Below, one piece after another: positions 1 through 8,448 of a stretch of DNA of 64,000 nucleotides. The notes under the pieces were generated by a model. It ran no database searches and was not told where the DNA came from. It worked only from the letters and a program-made list of their open reading frames with translations. The DNA is taken from the NCBI GenBank assembly GCA_036500225.1, contig DASYCJ010000047.1:1-64000 (forward strand). Direction: 5' to 3'. The number at the start of each line of letters is the position of its first letter. Position 1 is the first letter of the stretch. The position numbers were made by a program, and so were the translations under genes. The stretch comes from DASUBN01 sp036500225. GTDB lineage: Bacteria; Pseudomonadota; Gammaproteobacteria; Natronospirales; REEB76.

Positions 1-572
1 AAGCTCCGCAGGCTGCCATGACTGCCTTCGAGGGTGTGCAGGGCCGGCCACAAGTGCAACGGAAACGAGTAGTTGAAATGCACGCCGGAGATGGTCTGCA
101 TGGCCCGACCATAGCGCCAGCCGAGTCCGCGTCGATACACATGCTTCATCATGCCCACGTTGGACGTGCCGTAACGGGCGATGGGGATGTGCTCATCCCC
201 CTCCAGTTCGCAGGGCATGCTGGTGGCCCACATCATCTCTTCGCCCATATGCTGATAGGCGAAGGCATGGACATCCATGAGCGAGAGCAGGGTCTGTCGC
301 ACGTCGCTGAACGGCGAGGTCACGAACTCGAGGAGGGCTTCCGAGTAATCGGTGGTGATGTGCGGATGGGTCAGGGCCGAGCCGATGGCTGCCGGATGCG
401 GCGTCTCGGCCAGCTTGCCGGCCTGCGTGACCCGCAGGCTCTCTTTTTCCAAGCCCTTGCCGCCGCCGCGCAATAGCACACCGGCGTCGGCATTGGACGC
501 GAGCTTCGCCAGGCGCTGTTCGGGGTCGAAGGCGTGCGGCATGGGGGAGAGCAGATCCTGACGGGCGGTCAT
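1..572 (-). CDS. gshA: Glutamate-cysteine ligase, N-terminal part (runs off left edge)
   Basis: Catalyses ATP-dependent joining of glutamate and cysteine, the first step of glutathione synthesis in the cytoplasm. About 190 N-terminal residues are visible, read on the minus strand from ATG at 572; an in-frame ATG at 542 is the alternative start. The frame contains hallmark stretches of the E. coli-type GshA family: GLEKESLRV, a GSALTHPHITTDYSEALLEF-like block, and YGTSNVGMMK followed by MQTISGVHFNYS. The gene is 3'-truncated by the window edge (E. coli GshA is about 518 residues). It lies downstream of and on the same strand as the pil operon, separated by about 97 nt holding a strong hairpin, so it is probably its own transcription unit. 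No convincing Shine-Dalgarno site precedes either start. Confidence 0.93.
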   Translation of the reverse strand, partial: MTARQDLLSPMPHAFDPEQRLAKLASNADAGVLLRGGGKGLEKESLRVTQAGKLAETPHPAAIGSALTHPHITTDYSEALLEFVTSPFSDVRQTLLSLMDVHAFAYQHMGEEMMWATSMPCELEGDEHIPIARYGTSNVGMMKHVYRRGLGWRYGRAMQTISGVHFNYSFPLHLWPALHTLEGSHGSLRS

Positions 573-619
573 GGTGGCCGATATGGAGACAAAAGGCCAG
601 TTAACAAGTTCCCTAAACG

Positions 620-647
620 AGTACGGCCGGCGAATGCCGGCCGTACT
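620..647 (-). terminator. Hairpin after pilE, probable terminator of the pil operon
   Basis: Perfect 12-bp inverted repeat (620-631 and 636-647) with a 4-nt loop, about 20 nt past the pilE stop codon. On the minus strand it is followed by a weak T-tract (CGTTTAG), so termination may be incomplete and some read-through into gshA is possible. Confidence 0.6.
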
Positions 648-668
648 GGAGTCTTGGTATCCGGAGGG

Positions 669-1121
669 TTACCAGCAGCTGCCACTGTCGGTGGTGCTGG
701 TCGCAGTACCGGAGGTCTGTCTACCGGTGTTATCCACATTCATGACCGTGCAACCGGTGTCGTTGGCCTGGGCCGCGTTGGTGGTCGAGGTCGTGGTCGT
801 ATTGGCAGTAGCCGTGACCGTGTATGTGGTCCCGGTGATGGTCCCGGTAACGGTGTAGTACGCCTTAGGCGTTATGACCGGGCTGCCTGTTCCGCCAGTG
901 AGCGCGTTGTATTCCGGGCAGCTAGTGTTCTTATACGTACCATAGGTGGTATAGCAGCGCTCCAGAGCCTGGGTCGCCTGGACGAGTGAACTCTTGGCAT
1001 CAGCACGCCGCCCCTTGTAGGCGGACTTTATGAAGGTGGGATAAGCGACGGCGGCGATGATGCCGATGATGGCAACCACGACCATCAATTCCATCAAGGT
1101 GAAACCCTTTTGCCGTGACAT
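669..1121 (-). CDS. pilE: Type IV minor pilin PilE
   Basis: 150-residue class III prepilin. It has a short basic leader MSRQKG, a prepilin-peptidase site before FTLMELMVVVAIIG with the conserved Glu at mature position 5, then a hydrophobic helix and a Thr-rich C-terminal globular part with a Cys near the end. A strong ribosome site (GGGAGGA, 8 nt before ATG) decides the start. It is the last gene of fimT-pilV-pilW-pilX-pilY1-pilE, the same order as the minor-pilin operon of Pseudomonas aeruginosa, where these proteins prime pilus assembly at the inner membrane and are incorporated in the fibre. A ComP-like or other minor-pilin role cannot be excluded from sequence alone. Confidence 0.85.
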   Translation of the reverse strand: MSRQKGFTLMELMVVVAIIGIIAAVAYPTFIKSAYKGRRADAKSSLVQATQALERCYTTYGTYKNTSCPEYNALTGGTGSPVITPKAYYTVTGTITGTTYTVTATANTTTTSTTNAAQANDTGCTVMNVDNTGRQTSGTATSTTDSGSCW

Positions 1122-1207
1122 GCTTGATCCTCCCTCAGTGTTTAAACCATGGGCGAAATGCCCATCCCCATGAGGGGAAGTCTGCCCGCTCGCCGCTCAG
1201 CTGTCCA

Positions 1208-1243
1208 CTTCGCCGTGCAGCCGCTCGCGGCTGCACGGCGAAG
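1208..1243 (-). repeat. 16-bp perfect stem-loop between pilY1 and pilE
   Basis: Arms 1208-1223 and 1228-1243 pair perfectly around a CTCG loop, just after the pilY1 stop. There is no T-run on the minus strand, so it is not a standard intrinsic terminator. Two smaller hairpins lie between it and pilE (1149-1165 and 1165-1178). The arrangement suits an mRNA 3'-end stabiliser or processing element that lets pilE be made at a different level from pilY1. Confidence 0.6.
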
Positions 1244-1249
1244 CAAGAC

Positions 1250-4200
1250 TCACTGGATCTGCTGCCAGGAGATGCGGCCTCCGCTGAGGGGGTTACTCTC
1301 CGTGGTCATGCCGATGCTGCCCGTGCTACCGGAGTAGTACTTGTAGCTGAGGGATCCGGACGTGATGATGCCGGGCGTCTTGATGATGCCAACGTTAGAC
1401 TCCTCACCGCCTACTGGCACGGTGGCGGTGACCGAGTGGCCCGACTTCGGATCGGTATAGGTGACCGTCACGAAATCGCTGGTGTTCACCTTGCCGTCGC
1501 CGTTCACGTCGAACGGCGAGATGGTGGTCAGGCTGCCGCCGGTGCCGCTATCGATCTCCATCAGCCAGGAGATACCACCGAATTGGCAGGCGCTACCCTG
1601 GGGGATGAGGGTGGTGAAGATCACACGGCCGTTGTCCAGCACCGAGTCGCTGACCACACGTTCACCCTGGGCGCTCGGATAATTGAGGTCCATGAACCAG
1701 CCTTGCTGAGTACTGACGATCGGGTACGAGGTGGTGACACGGAAATTGTTGCCGTTCACCGTCGACTGCGAAACTATGAACTGCTGCAATAGTTTGCTGC
1801 GCACCGCCTGGTCGGCCGCCGCGTTGCCCTGGTCGTCGATGATGCCGTAGAAGCTCATCACCGGCGGGTTGGTGCCGACGGTGTTGTCATTGGTCTCGAA
1901 GTAGGTGCCGGTGCCGAAGTACACCATCACCTGGCTATTGGTGTTCAGGCCCACCTGTACCCGATCGGTGATGGGTTGCACGTTACCGCTGCTGTCGGTG
2001 GCCGCGAACAGAGGCTTCGGCGTGGTGCCACTGGATGCGTAGATGAAGTACTTCCAGTTAGCAGGATTGGTGTCGCTGACGTTCAGCTTCCACACGTTAC
2101 CCTGCAGGTCGCCGGCATAGAGGGCGTCGACCACGCGGTCACCATCGAAGTCGACCGGGTTCGGCGCGGACATGCCGTTGGGGGTAGTCACCGATCCGAT
2201 GCCGGTATCGAACTTGAGGAGATTGCCGGTACGGATGTTGTACATGTAGATGAGCGCATGCTGGTTGGTGCTGTTGTAGCCGTTGCCGAAGATCACATAC
2301 CAGTCACCGTCATGCATGCGGGCGATGGTCGCAGAAGGGATGGTGTAGCCCAGGTCGGCGTCGCCGTTAGTGCCGGCATCGTAGTCCCAGAGGATGCTGG
2401 TGGTGCTGAAGGTGGCAGGATCGGTGGCATCCAAGAGGTAGACCTCACGAGCGCCGGCGCCGGTGGTGCCCACCACCAGGGTCTTCCATGTCCCCGAGAT
2501 GTAGGCGTCCACGGCTATGTTCGAGCCATCCACGTAGTACTCGTGGGTATAGTCCGGGTCCGTGAGCGCGCTCAGGTTGGGGTATACGCCGCGTGGCACA
2601 TAATCGAATACTTCGACGCCGGTATCGGCGTTGAAGGCATGCATCATGCCGTCGTTGGCACCCACGTAGAGCATGGGTGTGCGCGAGGTTTTGGTCGCCA
2701 AGAAGGCAGAATAGGAAGAGCCCTCCGCACCCGGTAGCGAGCCATCGCCGAAGTCACCGGTACCCACGAACTCGGGGTTGGAGTTCACGATGTCACCCAA
2801 GAGGTCCGAGCGGGTACGGAAGATACCGGCCTGGCTCTGCTCATCGCTCTGATCGCCTCGCAGGTAGCTGAGGCGCAGCGAACCGTTGCTATCGGTGGTG
2901 CCCGCTAGGTTGGTATTGAGGTTGGCCTTCTCTGCGGTGTTCAGGCTGGACCACAGGAAGCTGATGCCGCCGCCTTTGCCAGAGTTCAGGGTGTTGTCCC
3001 AAGTGTAGATGCTGCGGCTGGAAGAAGACGGGATCAAGGCGCTGGAAGCCCAAGCCTGTGAACCGATGCTGCCATCGGTGTTGATCGGGAAGGCCAGCAC
3101 TTCGCCAGTCCAGCCGCCACTATTGAACTGGGCCTGGTAGATGAAGGTGTCGGAGTCCAGTCGGGTGGAGTTCACCGCGATGGCCGAGGAGGATCCGACC
3201 CGGCCCTGGATGCGGGTCACGATGTCGTTGAACGCGGTCTGTACGTCCGTGGGGCTGTCTGCCGAGAAGAACTGGCCGCGGCTATTGATGGCCGCATGCC
3301 ACAGGTCGTAGACGGTGGTGGAGGTGTTGGAGACCACCGCAGGCCAGGCGACGTTACCTGTCACCAGGTCGTTATAGCCGCCGGCGTAGGTGCTACCGCT
3401 CCAGTCCGGGCTGGTCAGGAAGCTGGTGAGGCCGAGACCCACGGTGAACGTGATCATATGCGGCCAGGAGGCCGGGTCATTCTGGGGATTCCAGTAGGGG
3501 ATCAGGCTCGCGCTGTGGCTGGTGCTGTCCACTACCGTCACAGCCTTGGTGAAGGGCATGTATTGCAGCGAGGTGCTGGTGCCGAGATCCGAACGTAGGT
3601 TATGGGACCAGTAGTAGAACGCCACGTCCGCCATGGTGCTGGAGGTGGAATCCGAATAGGGATGCATGCTGGCGGTGAAGTTGGTGCCGTCCGGCAGGGT
3701 GAGCGCCGTGCTATCGGCGTTACCCACCGAGGGGCTCGGGCTACCCGAATCGTTCCATAGGCCGTCGGTCATCACCACTGCATAGTTGGGACGACACACG
3801 TATTCGGGGGAATCGGTCACCTGCGGATTGAAGGCATAGGGGCTGCTGACACCGGCGGGAGTCTGGTAGTAAGCGCCGATGCTCTGTAAGCCGGCGCGCA
3901 GCGGCGTGCCGCCGCTGGCCGGGAACCTCTGCAACCAGTCGAAGAAGGCCTGGCGGTGGCTGCCGCTGAAGTTGGCGATGCGGTTGTCATAGATTGTGCT
4001 GTTCCAGCCATTGCAGCCAGTGGTGTCGAATGCGGAACAGGTGTTCAGGTCACGCCAGGCCACCCGGAAGGTGGTGCCGAGGCCCGCGAAGGCGCGGTTG
4101 GCGCTGGTGTTGGTGGTCAGGTTGCGGGTGCGGTAGAAGGACCACCAGTTGGCGAAGTTGGTACGTTCATCGGTGCCGCCGGGGCCGGAGTTGCTGCTCA

Positions 4201-5398
4201 CAGTCACCTCTGTGTAACAGGCGTCGTCAGACAGAGCCGGGATGGGGTGGGATGTCACGACCCCACTGCGGGAAGTGGTGTTGTAGCTGTGGTTGCCGCA
4301 GTTATTGGCGACGGCGGAGGTGGACGTCGGCGTATAGGTGTAATAGAACGCGGCTTGGGCGTTGAACCGATCGTTGCAGCTGCCGCTGCTGTCGAAGTTG
4401 TCGCAGCTGTTCACCTCGTTGCTCACATTGCTGGCGCTGCCCGTGTTTTGGGTGATCATGAACGTGTTGCAAGAGGTGGTGCTGGGATTGAAGTCCACTG
4501 TGGCCTGATAGCTGGTGGATAGGTTCACCGTGCCGGCGGTCGTGTAATAGGGGTTGCAATGGGCTCCCGAGAAAGCCTCATTGGGCAACTGGTTGCCGAC
4601 ATCGTCGTAACCCGGTGAATAAGTCTGGGTGGGGTCATAGGCCAACGGGTTGAAGGCCGCGGATTTGTAATGCCAGGTGTCCGGCGTATAGACGCTGCTG
4701 AAGCCCGCATAGGTGCTTATCGGCCCGGTCGTGGTCTTGGTGCAGGTGTCACCATTGCCTGTGCTGTCCGTACCGCTGCTTGAGCCGCTCAGGGTGAAAC
4801 CCGAGGGGCAGGAATAGTTGTAGATGGTCTCTGAGCAGGTGTAGCCGCTGGCAGTGCTGCTGGTGCCGCTGGTGGGAGTGGAAGGGTCGAGGACGTAACC
4901 CGTGCCGCTGCAGGAATAATCGTAAGTACTCGGCTTCCGGCAGGTATAGCCGGAGGCGGTGCTACTGCTGCCCGAGGTGGGGCTGGAAGGGAACAGGCTA
5001 TAACCTGAGGTGGTGCAGGAATAGGGGTACTTACCGCCGCTTTTGGTACCGACGTGGACCGAAGTGGTGGTGTAGGTGGCGACAGTCGAGGTGACTGATT
5101 CGGTGCGGGGGGTACCGCTGCTTATGATGAGCGTTGCGGAGGTGGTGATCGTACCCGTGTACACGGTGTTGACCGCGGCGAGGGCGCTGCTGCCGAGCGA
5201 ATCGGGCACGTGCGCCCATTCCATGGAGCCTGAATCGTCCAGCAGCACGGTGATGTTCGCCGGCATGGAGATGGTGATGAACAGTGGCGTCTGGGAGATG
5301 GAGAGCACGGCCGCCGTCGCCTGAGAGGCCAGGAAGGCGCCGAGCAGCGCAGCTGCCAGGCTCCAGATCGCTCTGCGGATTAGTTTGGTATGGTTCAT
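1250..5398 (-). CDS. pilY1: Type IV pilus tip-associated adhesin/assembly protein PilY1
   Basis: 1382-residue exported protein. It promotes pilus extrusion and sits at the pilus tip, with roles in adhesion and surface sensing in characterised homologues. From ATG 5398 there is a signal peptide (residues 1-29), then a von Willebrand A-type start with metal-binding DDSGSM (about 54-59). Three Cys-bounded repeats of about 30 residues follow (about 124-219). The C-terminal half is a PilY1 propeller with LYVGANDGMMHAFN and two Ca-binding-like loops, DFDGDRVVD and, near the C-terminus, DVNGDGKVNTSDF. The frame is open upstream to TTG 5437, which would overlap the pilX stop, but AGGAG 9 nt before ATG 5398 favours that start. 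The N-terminal Cys repeats are unusual. Confidence 0.93.
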   Translation of the reverse strand: MNHTKLIRRAIWSLAAALLGAFLASQATAAVLSISQTPLFITISMPANITVLLDDSGSMEWAHVPDSLGSSALAAVNTVYTGTITTSATLIISSGTPRTESVTSTVATYTTTSVHVGTKSGGKYPYSCTTSGYSLFPSSPTSGSSSTASGYTCRKPSTYDYSCSGTGYVLDPSTPTSGTSSTASGYTCSETIYNYSCPSGFTLSGSSSGTDSTGNGDTCTKTTTGPISTYAGFSSVYTPDTWHYKSAAFNPLAYDPTQTYSPGYDDVGNQLPNEAFSGAHCNPYYTTAGTVNLSTSYQATVDFNPSTTSCNTFMITQNTGSASNVSNEVNSCDNFDSSGSCNDRFNAQAAFYYTYTPTSTSAVANNCGNHSYNTTSRSGVVTSHPIPALSDDACYTEVTVSSNSGPGGTDERTNFANWWSFYRTRNLTTNTSANRAFAGLGTTFRVAWRDLNTCSAFDTTGCNGWNSTIYDNRIANFSGSHRQAFFDWLQRFPASGGTPLRAGLQSIGAYYQTPAGVSSPYAFNPQVTDSPEYVCRPNYAVVMTDGLWNDSGSPSPSVGNADSTALTLPDGTNFTASMHPYSDSTSSTMADVAFYYWSHNLRSDLGTSTSLQYMPFTKAVTVVDSTSHSASLIPYWNPQNDPASWPHMITFTVGLGLTSFLTSPDWSGSTYAGGYNDLVTGNVAWPAVVSNTSTTVYDLWHAAINSRGQFFSADSPTDVQTAFNDIVTRIQGRVGSSSAIAVNSTRLDSDTFIYQAQFNSGGWTGEVLAFPINTDGSIGSQAWASSALIPSSSSRSIYTWDNTLNSGKGGGISFLWSSLNTAEKANLNTNLAGTTDSNGSLRLSYLRGDQSDEQSQAGIFRTRSDLLGDIVNSNPEFVGTGDFGDGSLPGAEGSSYSAFLATKTSRTPMLYVGANDGMMHAFNADTGVEVFDYVPRGVYPNLSALTDPDYTHEYYVDGSNIAVDAYISGTWKTLVVGTTGAGAREVYLLDATDPATFSTTSILWDYDAGTNGDADLGYTIPSATIARMHDGDWYVIFGNGYNSTNQHALIYMYNIRTGNLLKFDTGIGSVTTPNGMSAPNPVDFDGDRVVDALYAGDLQGNVWKLNVSDTNPANWKYFIYASSGTTPKPLFAATDSSGNVQPITDRVQVGLNTNSQVMVYFGTGTYFETNDNTVGTNPPVMSFYGIIDDQGNAAADQAVRSKLLQQFIVSQSTVNGNNFRVTTSYPIVSTQQGWFMDLNYPSAQGERVVSDSVLDNGRVIFTTLIPQGSACQFGGISWLMEIDSGTGGSLTTISPFDVNGDGKVNTSDFVTVTYTDPKSGHSVTATVPVGGEESNVGIIKTPGIITSGSLSYKYYSGSTGSIGMTTESNPLSGGRISWQQIQ
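4742..5029 (-). repeat. Tandem coding repeat inside pilY1 (three units)
   Basis: Encodes three consecutive units of the pattern Y-x-Y-S-C, about 20-25 Ser/Thr/Gly-rich residues, then T-C. Units 1 and 2 share the run SGxSSTASGYTC nearly unchanged; unit 3 has drifted (GNGDTC). Each unit has one Cys at each end, suggesting a disulfide-closed loop. The block sits between the DDSGSM motif and the rest of the A-domain. Confidence 0.85.
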
Positions 5399-5433
5399 GG
5401 CTGCATGCTCCTGGAGGATACGGTGCCTGCGGG

Positions 5434-6012
5434 TCAAAATTCATCCACCACTTCGAGGGTGACGGTGGTGTTTGGCGTCATGCCGAAGCCGCGGGCGTAG
5501 ATGTAATAGACGTTCTTGGGTACGAACGTCTGGTCAGTAGACAGGGTCGAGCCGGCGGCGGTGGTGCTGGCGCTCGAGTTGAAGACCAGGTAATAGCGCG
5601 CCGGCTGGTTCGAGGTGACGCTTCCGTCACCGTTGCCGGCAACAATCAGGTTCTGGCCCGCGCTGATGACCCCGTTGCCATAGGGTTCACTGGCCGTACC
5701 GGTCCATATGTTGGAGTTATTCCAATAGACGACAGTTTTATCCATGGTGCTCATATCGTAAGCACCATTGGCGTTGGCGGAGAAGTTGGGTTGGCTCGCG
5801 GCGCTCAAAAGCCCCTCGCCGTAGCGGACCGCCGCCTCGGCGGACTCGAAAGCCACTTCCTTGTCGTTCTGGTTCGCGGTCATGCGCTCTTCGAGTGCGG
5901 TGCTGCGGGTGGCGGCCAAGCCGAGTACCGTCAGTACGAGCAGCATCAGGAGCGAGATCACCAGAACCACGCCCTGCTGGCGTGCGCGTACGGTATGCGT
6001 GGGCTTGTTCAT
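5434..6012 (-). CDS. pilX: Type IV pilus assembly protein PilX
   Basis: 192 residues. The N-terminus RQQGVVLVISLLMLLVLTVL is the PilX_N signature: a pilin-like transmembrane helix following the leader, lacking the usual Glu5 context. It is followed by ALEERMTANQND, also typical of PilX. The start ATG at 6012 overlaps the pilW stop by 4 nt (ATGA), indicating translational coupling. In the Pseudomonas system PilX joins the minor-pilin complex with PilV, PilW and PilE that recruits PilY1. Its position immediately before pilY1 fits. Confidence 0.88.
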   Translation of the reverse strand: MNKPTHTVRARQQGVVLVISLLMLLVLTVLGLAATRSTALEERMTANQNDKEVAFESAEAAVRYGEGLLSAASQPNFSANANGAYDMSTMDKTVVYWNNSNIWTGTASEPYGNGVISAGQNLIVAGNGDGSVTSNQPARYYLVFNSSASTTAAGSTLSTDQTFVPKNVYYIYARGFGMTPNTTVTLEVVDEF

Positions 6013-7190
6013 GGCAGCGTATTCCTGATGGACATGGTCTCGACGAAATAGCGATGGATGCGCCGGTCAGCTGCCGGGTAATAGGTCATGGCATCGGAGA
6101 AACCGACCCCCAACATTTGTATGCCGGTGGCGGCAGACGGAGTCATGGATTTGTCTATGGCGCCATCGTCGCTGCGCGCTACCAGAGCCACACGCACGGC
6201 CACCACGCCCGTCCAGTCGGTGACCTGGTCGGCGGTCACATAGGCGTCCGGGACGTTGTCGGGAGTTGGATCCCCGTTGAACTGATCCACGCCGTAGAGT
6301 ACTTGCATGTTCTCGACGCCCGGCACGATCTCCTGCACCGCGAGCAGTCCTGTGCCCGTGCCGAAGCTCGCCTCATAGAGTGAATAACCGCCGTCGATAC
6401 CCTTGCCCACGAAGAACAGATAGGTCTGGGCGCGGCCCACCGTATCGCTACTACCGGTGTTGTTGAATAATTTGGTCCACGCAGTGCCATTGCCGGGATT
6501 ACCGGACGTGTCGTGCAGGACGGTGCCGTTGCCGGGCGGGGTGCCGGGGGTGCCACCGGTGATCTGGAAGGCCTCGATGTTCTGGCAACTGGAGGCGACC
6601 GCGATGTCGCCGACTGTCATGGGCGGAGTCGTGGTGGAAGCGTAGAGGCTGATCGTGGTGCCGTCATCGTAAGGGCTGATCATCACCGCCGGGTTACCTA
6701 ACTCCTCATGCACCAGGAACATGTCGCTGTATTTCACCGGCGAGTAGGGATTGATCGCTGTCTGCATGGCAGACGATATGTTCGGCGTCCAATCGCTGGC
6801 AGTGGTATCGACCACGGGCACGCCCGAGGTGGTGTCCTTGGCCGTGCCGCCGACGCCGGTGCCGGTGAACTCGAAGCCAAAGACCGGGTCGACGAAGTTG
6901 TATACCGGTTCGCTGGTGGCGCCACTCAAGTTGTTCACGTAGGTCTTTTTTCCGAGTACAGAGCTGGTGCAGCCGCTGTAACCCGCCATGGATATGATCG
7001 GTTCCATGGTGCTGAGCGCGTAACGGCCCGCTTCCTGCACCTGGCCTACTGCATTGTTGAGGCTGTAGCTGCTCTTGCTGGTGATGAACACCGATATCAC
7101 GCCGCTGGTAAGCACCACGCCCAATAGCAGTGCCACCATCAACTCCACTAGGGAGAAGCCCCGCTGCACGCGTATGTATCGCATATGCAT
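6009..7190 (-). CDS. pilW: Type IV pilus minor pilin PilW
   Basis: 393 residues, the usual size for the large minor pilin PilW. The leader ends QRG before FSLVELMVALLLGVVL (prepilin peptidase site, Glu at mature position 5). A coiled N-terminal helix and a long globular domain follow, including AGYSGC and a C-terminal VETMSIRN stretch seen in PilW proteins. ATG 7190 directly follows the pilV TAG stop; ATG 7184 is the alternative. It is co-transcribed and overlaps pilX. Confidence 0.88.
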   Translation of the reverse strand: MHMRYIRVQRGFSLVELMVALLLGVVLTSGVISVFITSKSSYSLNNAVGQVQEAGRYALSTMEPIISMAGYSGCTSSVLGKKTYVNNLSGATSEPVYNFVDPVFGFEFTGTGVGGTAKDTTSGVPVVDTTASDWTPNISSAMQTAINPYSPVKYSDMFLVHEELGNPAVMISPYDDGTTISLYASTTTPPMTVGDIAVASSCQNIEAFQITGGTPGTPPGNGTVLHDTSGNPGNGTAWTKLFNNTGSSDTVGRAQTYLFFVGKGIDGGYSLYEASFGTGTGLLAVQEIVPGVENMQVLYGVDQFNGDPTPDNVPDAYVTADQVTDWTGVVAVRVALVARSDDGAIDKSMTPSAATGIQMLGVGFSDAMTYYPAADRRIHRYFVETMSIRNTLP

Positions 7191-7727
7191 CTATAGCCCC
7201 GAGGTGATGTAGACCACGCCCGTGGCGGCGATGGGTGCGGCTGTGCTCGTGGCATTGTTCACCGCCTGGTTGGCGCGGCGGTCATACCATTCGATGGATA
7301 CGTTCACCTGGGTCATCTGGCCGACGGACGAGGTGATGATCTCTCCCTGTGCCGGGGTGCCACTGGGGAAGGCCGGCAGCAACACGCCGATCTCATGCTG
7401 CCATTCCGCCACGTCCGCCGACGCCAGCTGCGCAGTACTGCAGGCGCTGGTCTTGCAATAGTCACTGGGTGCCGTGCCGGGGATGCTGCCGTATGTGGTG
7501 GCATCGTACCCGTTGGAAGTGGCGGTCGTGCGGTTGGCGCGCATCCGATCGACGATGGCGGAAGCCAGATCCAGTGCCTGGGTCCGGTAATAGGAACTAT
7601 CCTTGCTCTTCAGGGACTCGCTCACCATGGCGGCTATACCTAAGAGACCGATGGAGAGGATCACCAACGCGATCAACACCTCGATGAGCGAGAAGCCGGC
7701 GATGCGGGTGCGGTGCAAGTGCTGCAT
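7191..7727 (-). CDS. pilV: Type IV pilus minor pilin PilV
   Basis: 178 residues from ATG 7727. The leader HLHRTRIAG precedes FSLIEVLIALVILSIGLLG, a class III prepilin signal, then ALDLASAIVDRMRANR, which is characteristic of PilV. The frame is open to TTG codons up to 7742, overlapping the fimT stop. GAGG lies 6 nt before ATG 7727 and abuts ATG 7733, which favours 7727. PilV interacts with the other minor pilins and PilY1 at the pilus base or tip. Confidence 0.85.
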   Translation of the reverse strand: MQHLHRTRIAGFSLIEVLIALVILSIGLLGIAAMVSESLKSKDSSYYRTQALDLASAIVDRMRANRTTATSNGYDATTYGSIPGTAPSDYCKTSACSTAQLASADVAEWQHEIGVLLPAFPSGTPAQGEIITSSVGQMTQVNVSIEWYDRRANQAVNNATSTAAPIAATGVVYITSGL

Positions 7728-7735
7728 GGTCATCC

Positions 7736-8281
7736 TCAACAAGTCAGATCCGTGGTGCCGTTCATCTGCTTGCCGATGGTCTGGGAGACCCGCGCCTGAC
7801 CGGCCGGATAGATGTAGATGGCGCGCCCATACTTCGCACCGCGCGAGTCACAGAGATCGAAATACAGGCCGTTGCCGGTGGTCAAGGCGCCGTTTGGGGC
7901 GAAGGTGAGGGTCTTCAGGTTGGAGGCATTGGTCAGGGTGTTGCTACCCGACAGCGCAGGGAACACTCGCGCCAACGAATTTCCCGTCGCGCAACCCGTG
8001 CTGGCGTTATCGGCTTCCTGGCAGACGATCCAACCCAAGGCCCAGTTCGAGCCACTGCAGGTGGCGAGGTCCGAGCTGATGCAGACCGTCGCGTTGACAT
8101 TCGCAGTGATGGCCAGGTTGCGTGCATAGGTCATGGCACCCAGCAGGTCGTTGGATTGGCTCACCAGCCGGTCGTTCTGGATGACCGACTTGAAACTGGG
8201 GATGGCCATGCTGGCGAGGATGCTGGCCACCGCCAGGGTGATCAAGGCTTCGACCAGGGTAAATCCGGATTGGCGTTTCAT
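7736..8281 (-). CDS. fimT: FimT/GspH-family pseudopilin, first gene of the pil operon
   Basis: 181 residues. The leader MKRQSG precedes FTLVEALITLAVASILASM with the prepilin Glu5, then the family motif AIPSFKSVIQNDRL followed by DLLGAMTYARNLAI. The Cys-rich C-terminal domain and KQMNGTTDLTC end are typical of GspH/FimT/FimU minor pilins; some FimT homologues bind DNA for natural transformation. The open frame extends to TTG 8287 but ATG 8281 gives the usual short leader. No clear ribosome site precedes it. It heads the operon, so promoter signals should lie in 8282-8440. Confidence 0.84.
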   Translation of the reverse strand: MKRQSGFTLVEALITLAVASILASMAIPSFKSVIQNDRLVSQSNDLLGAMTYARNLAITANVNATVCISSDLATCSGSNWALGWIVCQEADNASTGCATGNSLARVFPALSGSNTLTNASNLKTLTFAPNGALTTGNGLYFDLCDSRGAKYGRAIYIYPAGQARVSQTIGKQMNGTTDLTC

Positions 8282-8290
8282 GCGCAAAAT

Positions 8291-8308
8291 ATAGGGTCTT
8301 CACCCTAT
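8291..8308. repeat. Short inverted repeat upstream of fimT
   Basis: Seven-bp perfect arms (ATAGGGT 8291-8297; ACCCTAT 8302-8308) around CTTC, ending 10 nt before the fimT ATG. It could be a regulator site or a 5'-leader hairpin; no assignment is possible from one copy. Confidence 0.4.
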
Positions 8309-8399
8309 GAATGCGACGCTTCCACGACCGGCGCCACCATTCCGGCGACAGACGGCAGGCCTGGTTCCGAGGTGGTAACCACCACTGGGACTCGGACTC

Positions 8400-8421
8400 C
8401 CGGCCGGTATATTAAGGCCGG
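8400..8421 (+). promoter_or_regulatory. Candidate promoter -10 of the amidohydrolase gene inside a GC palindrome
   Basis: TATATT (8408-8413) lies between CCGGCC (8400-8405) and GGCCGG (8416-8421). The start codon is 36 nt downstream of the hexamer. No clear -35 is seen. Confidence 0.45.
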
Positions 8422-8448
8422 TCGCCCAGCCCGGGCGGGGAGTCTCCT

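Noticed and set aside
18..476. Plus-strand open frame at the left edge
   Set aside because: It lies opposite gshA, whose minus-strand frame has clear family motifs; the plus frame has none.
4742..5029. CRISPR-like repeats
   Set aside because: The repeats are in frame within pilY1, only three units, and diverge as coding repeats do.
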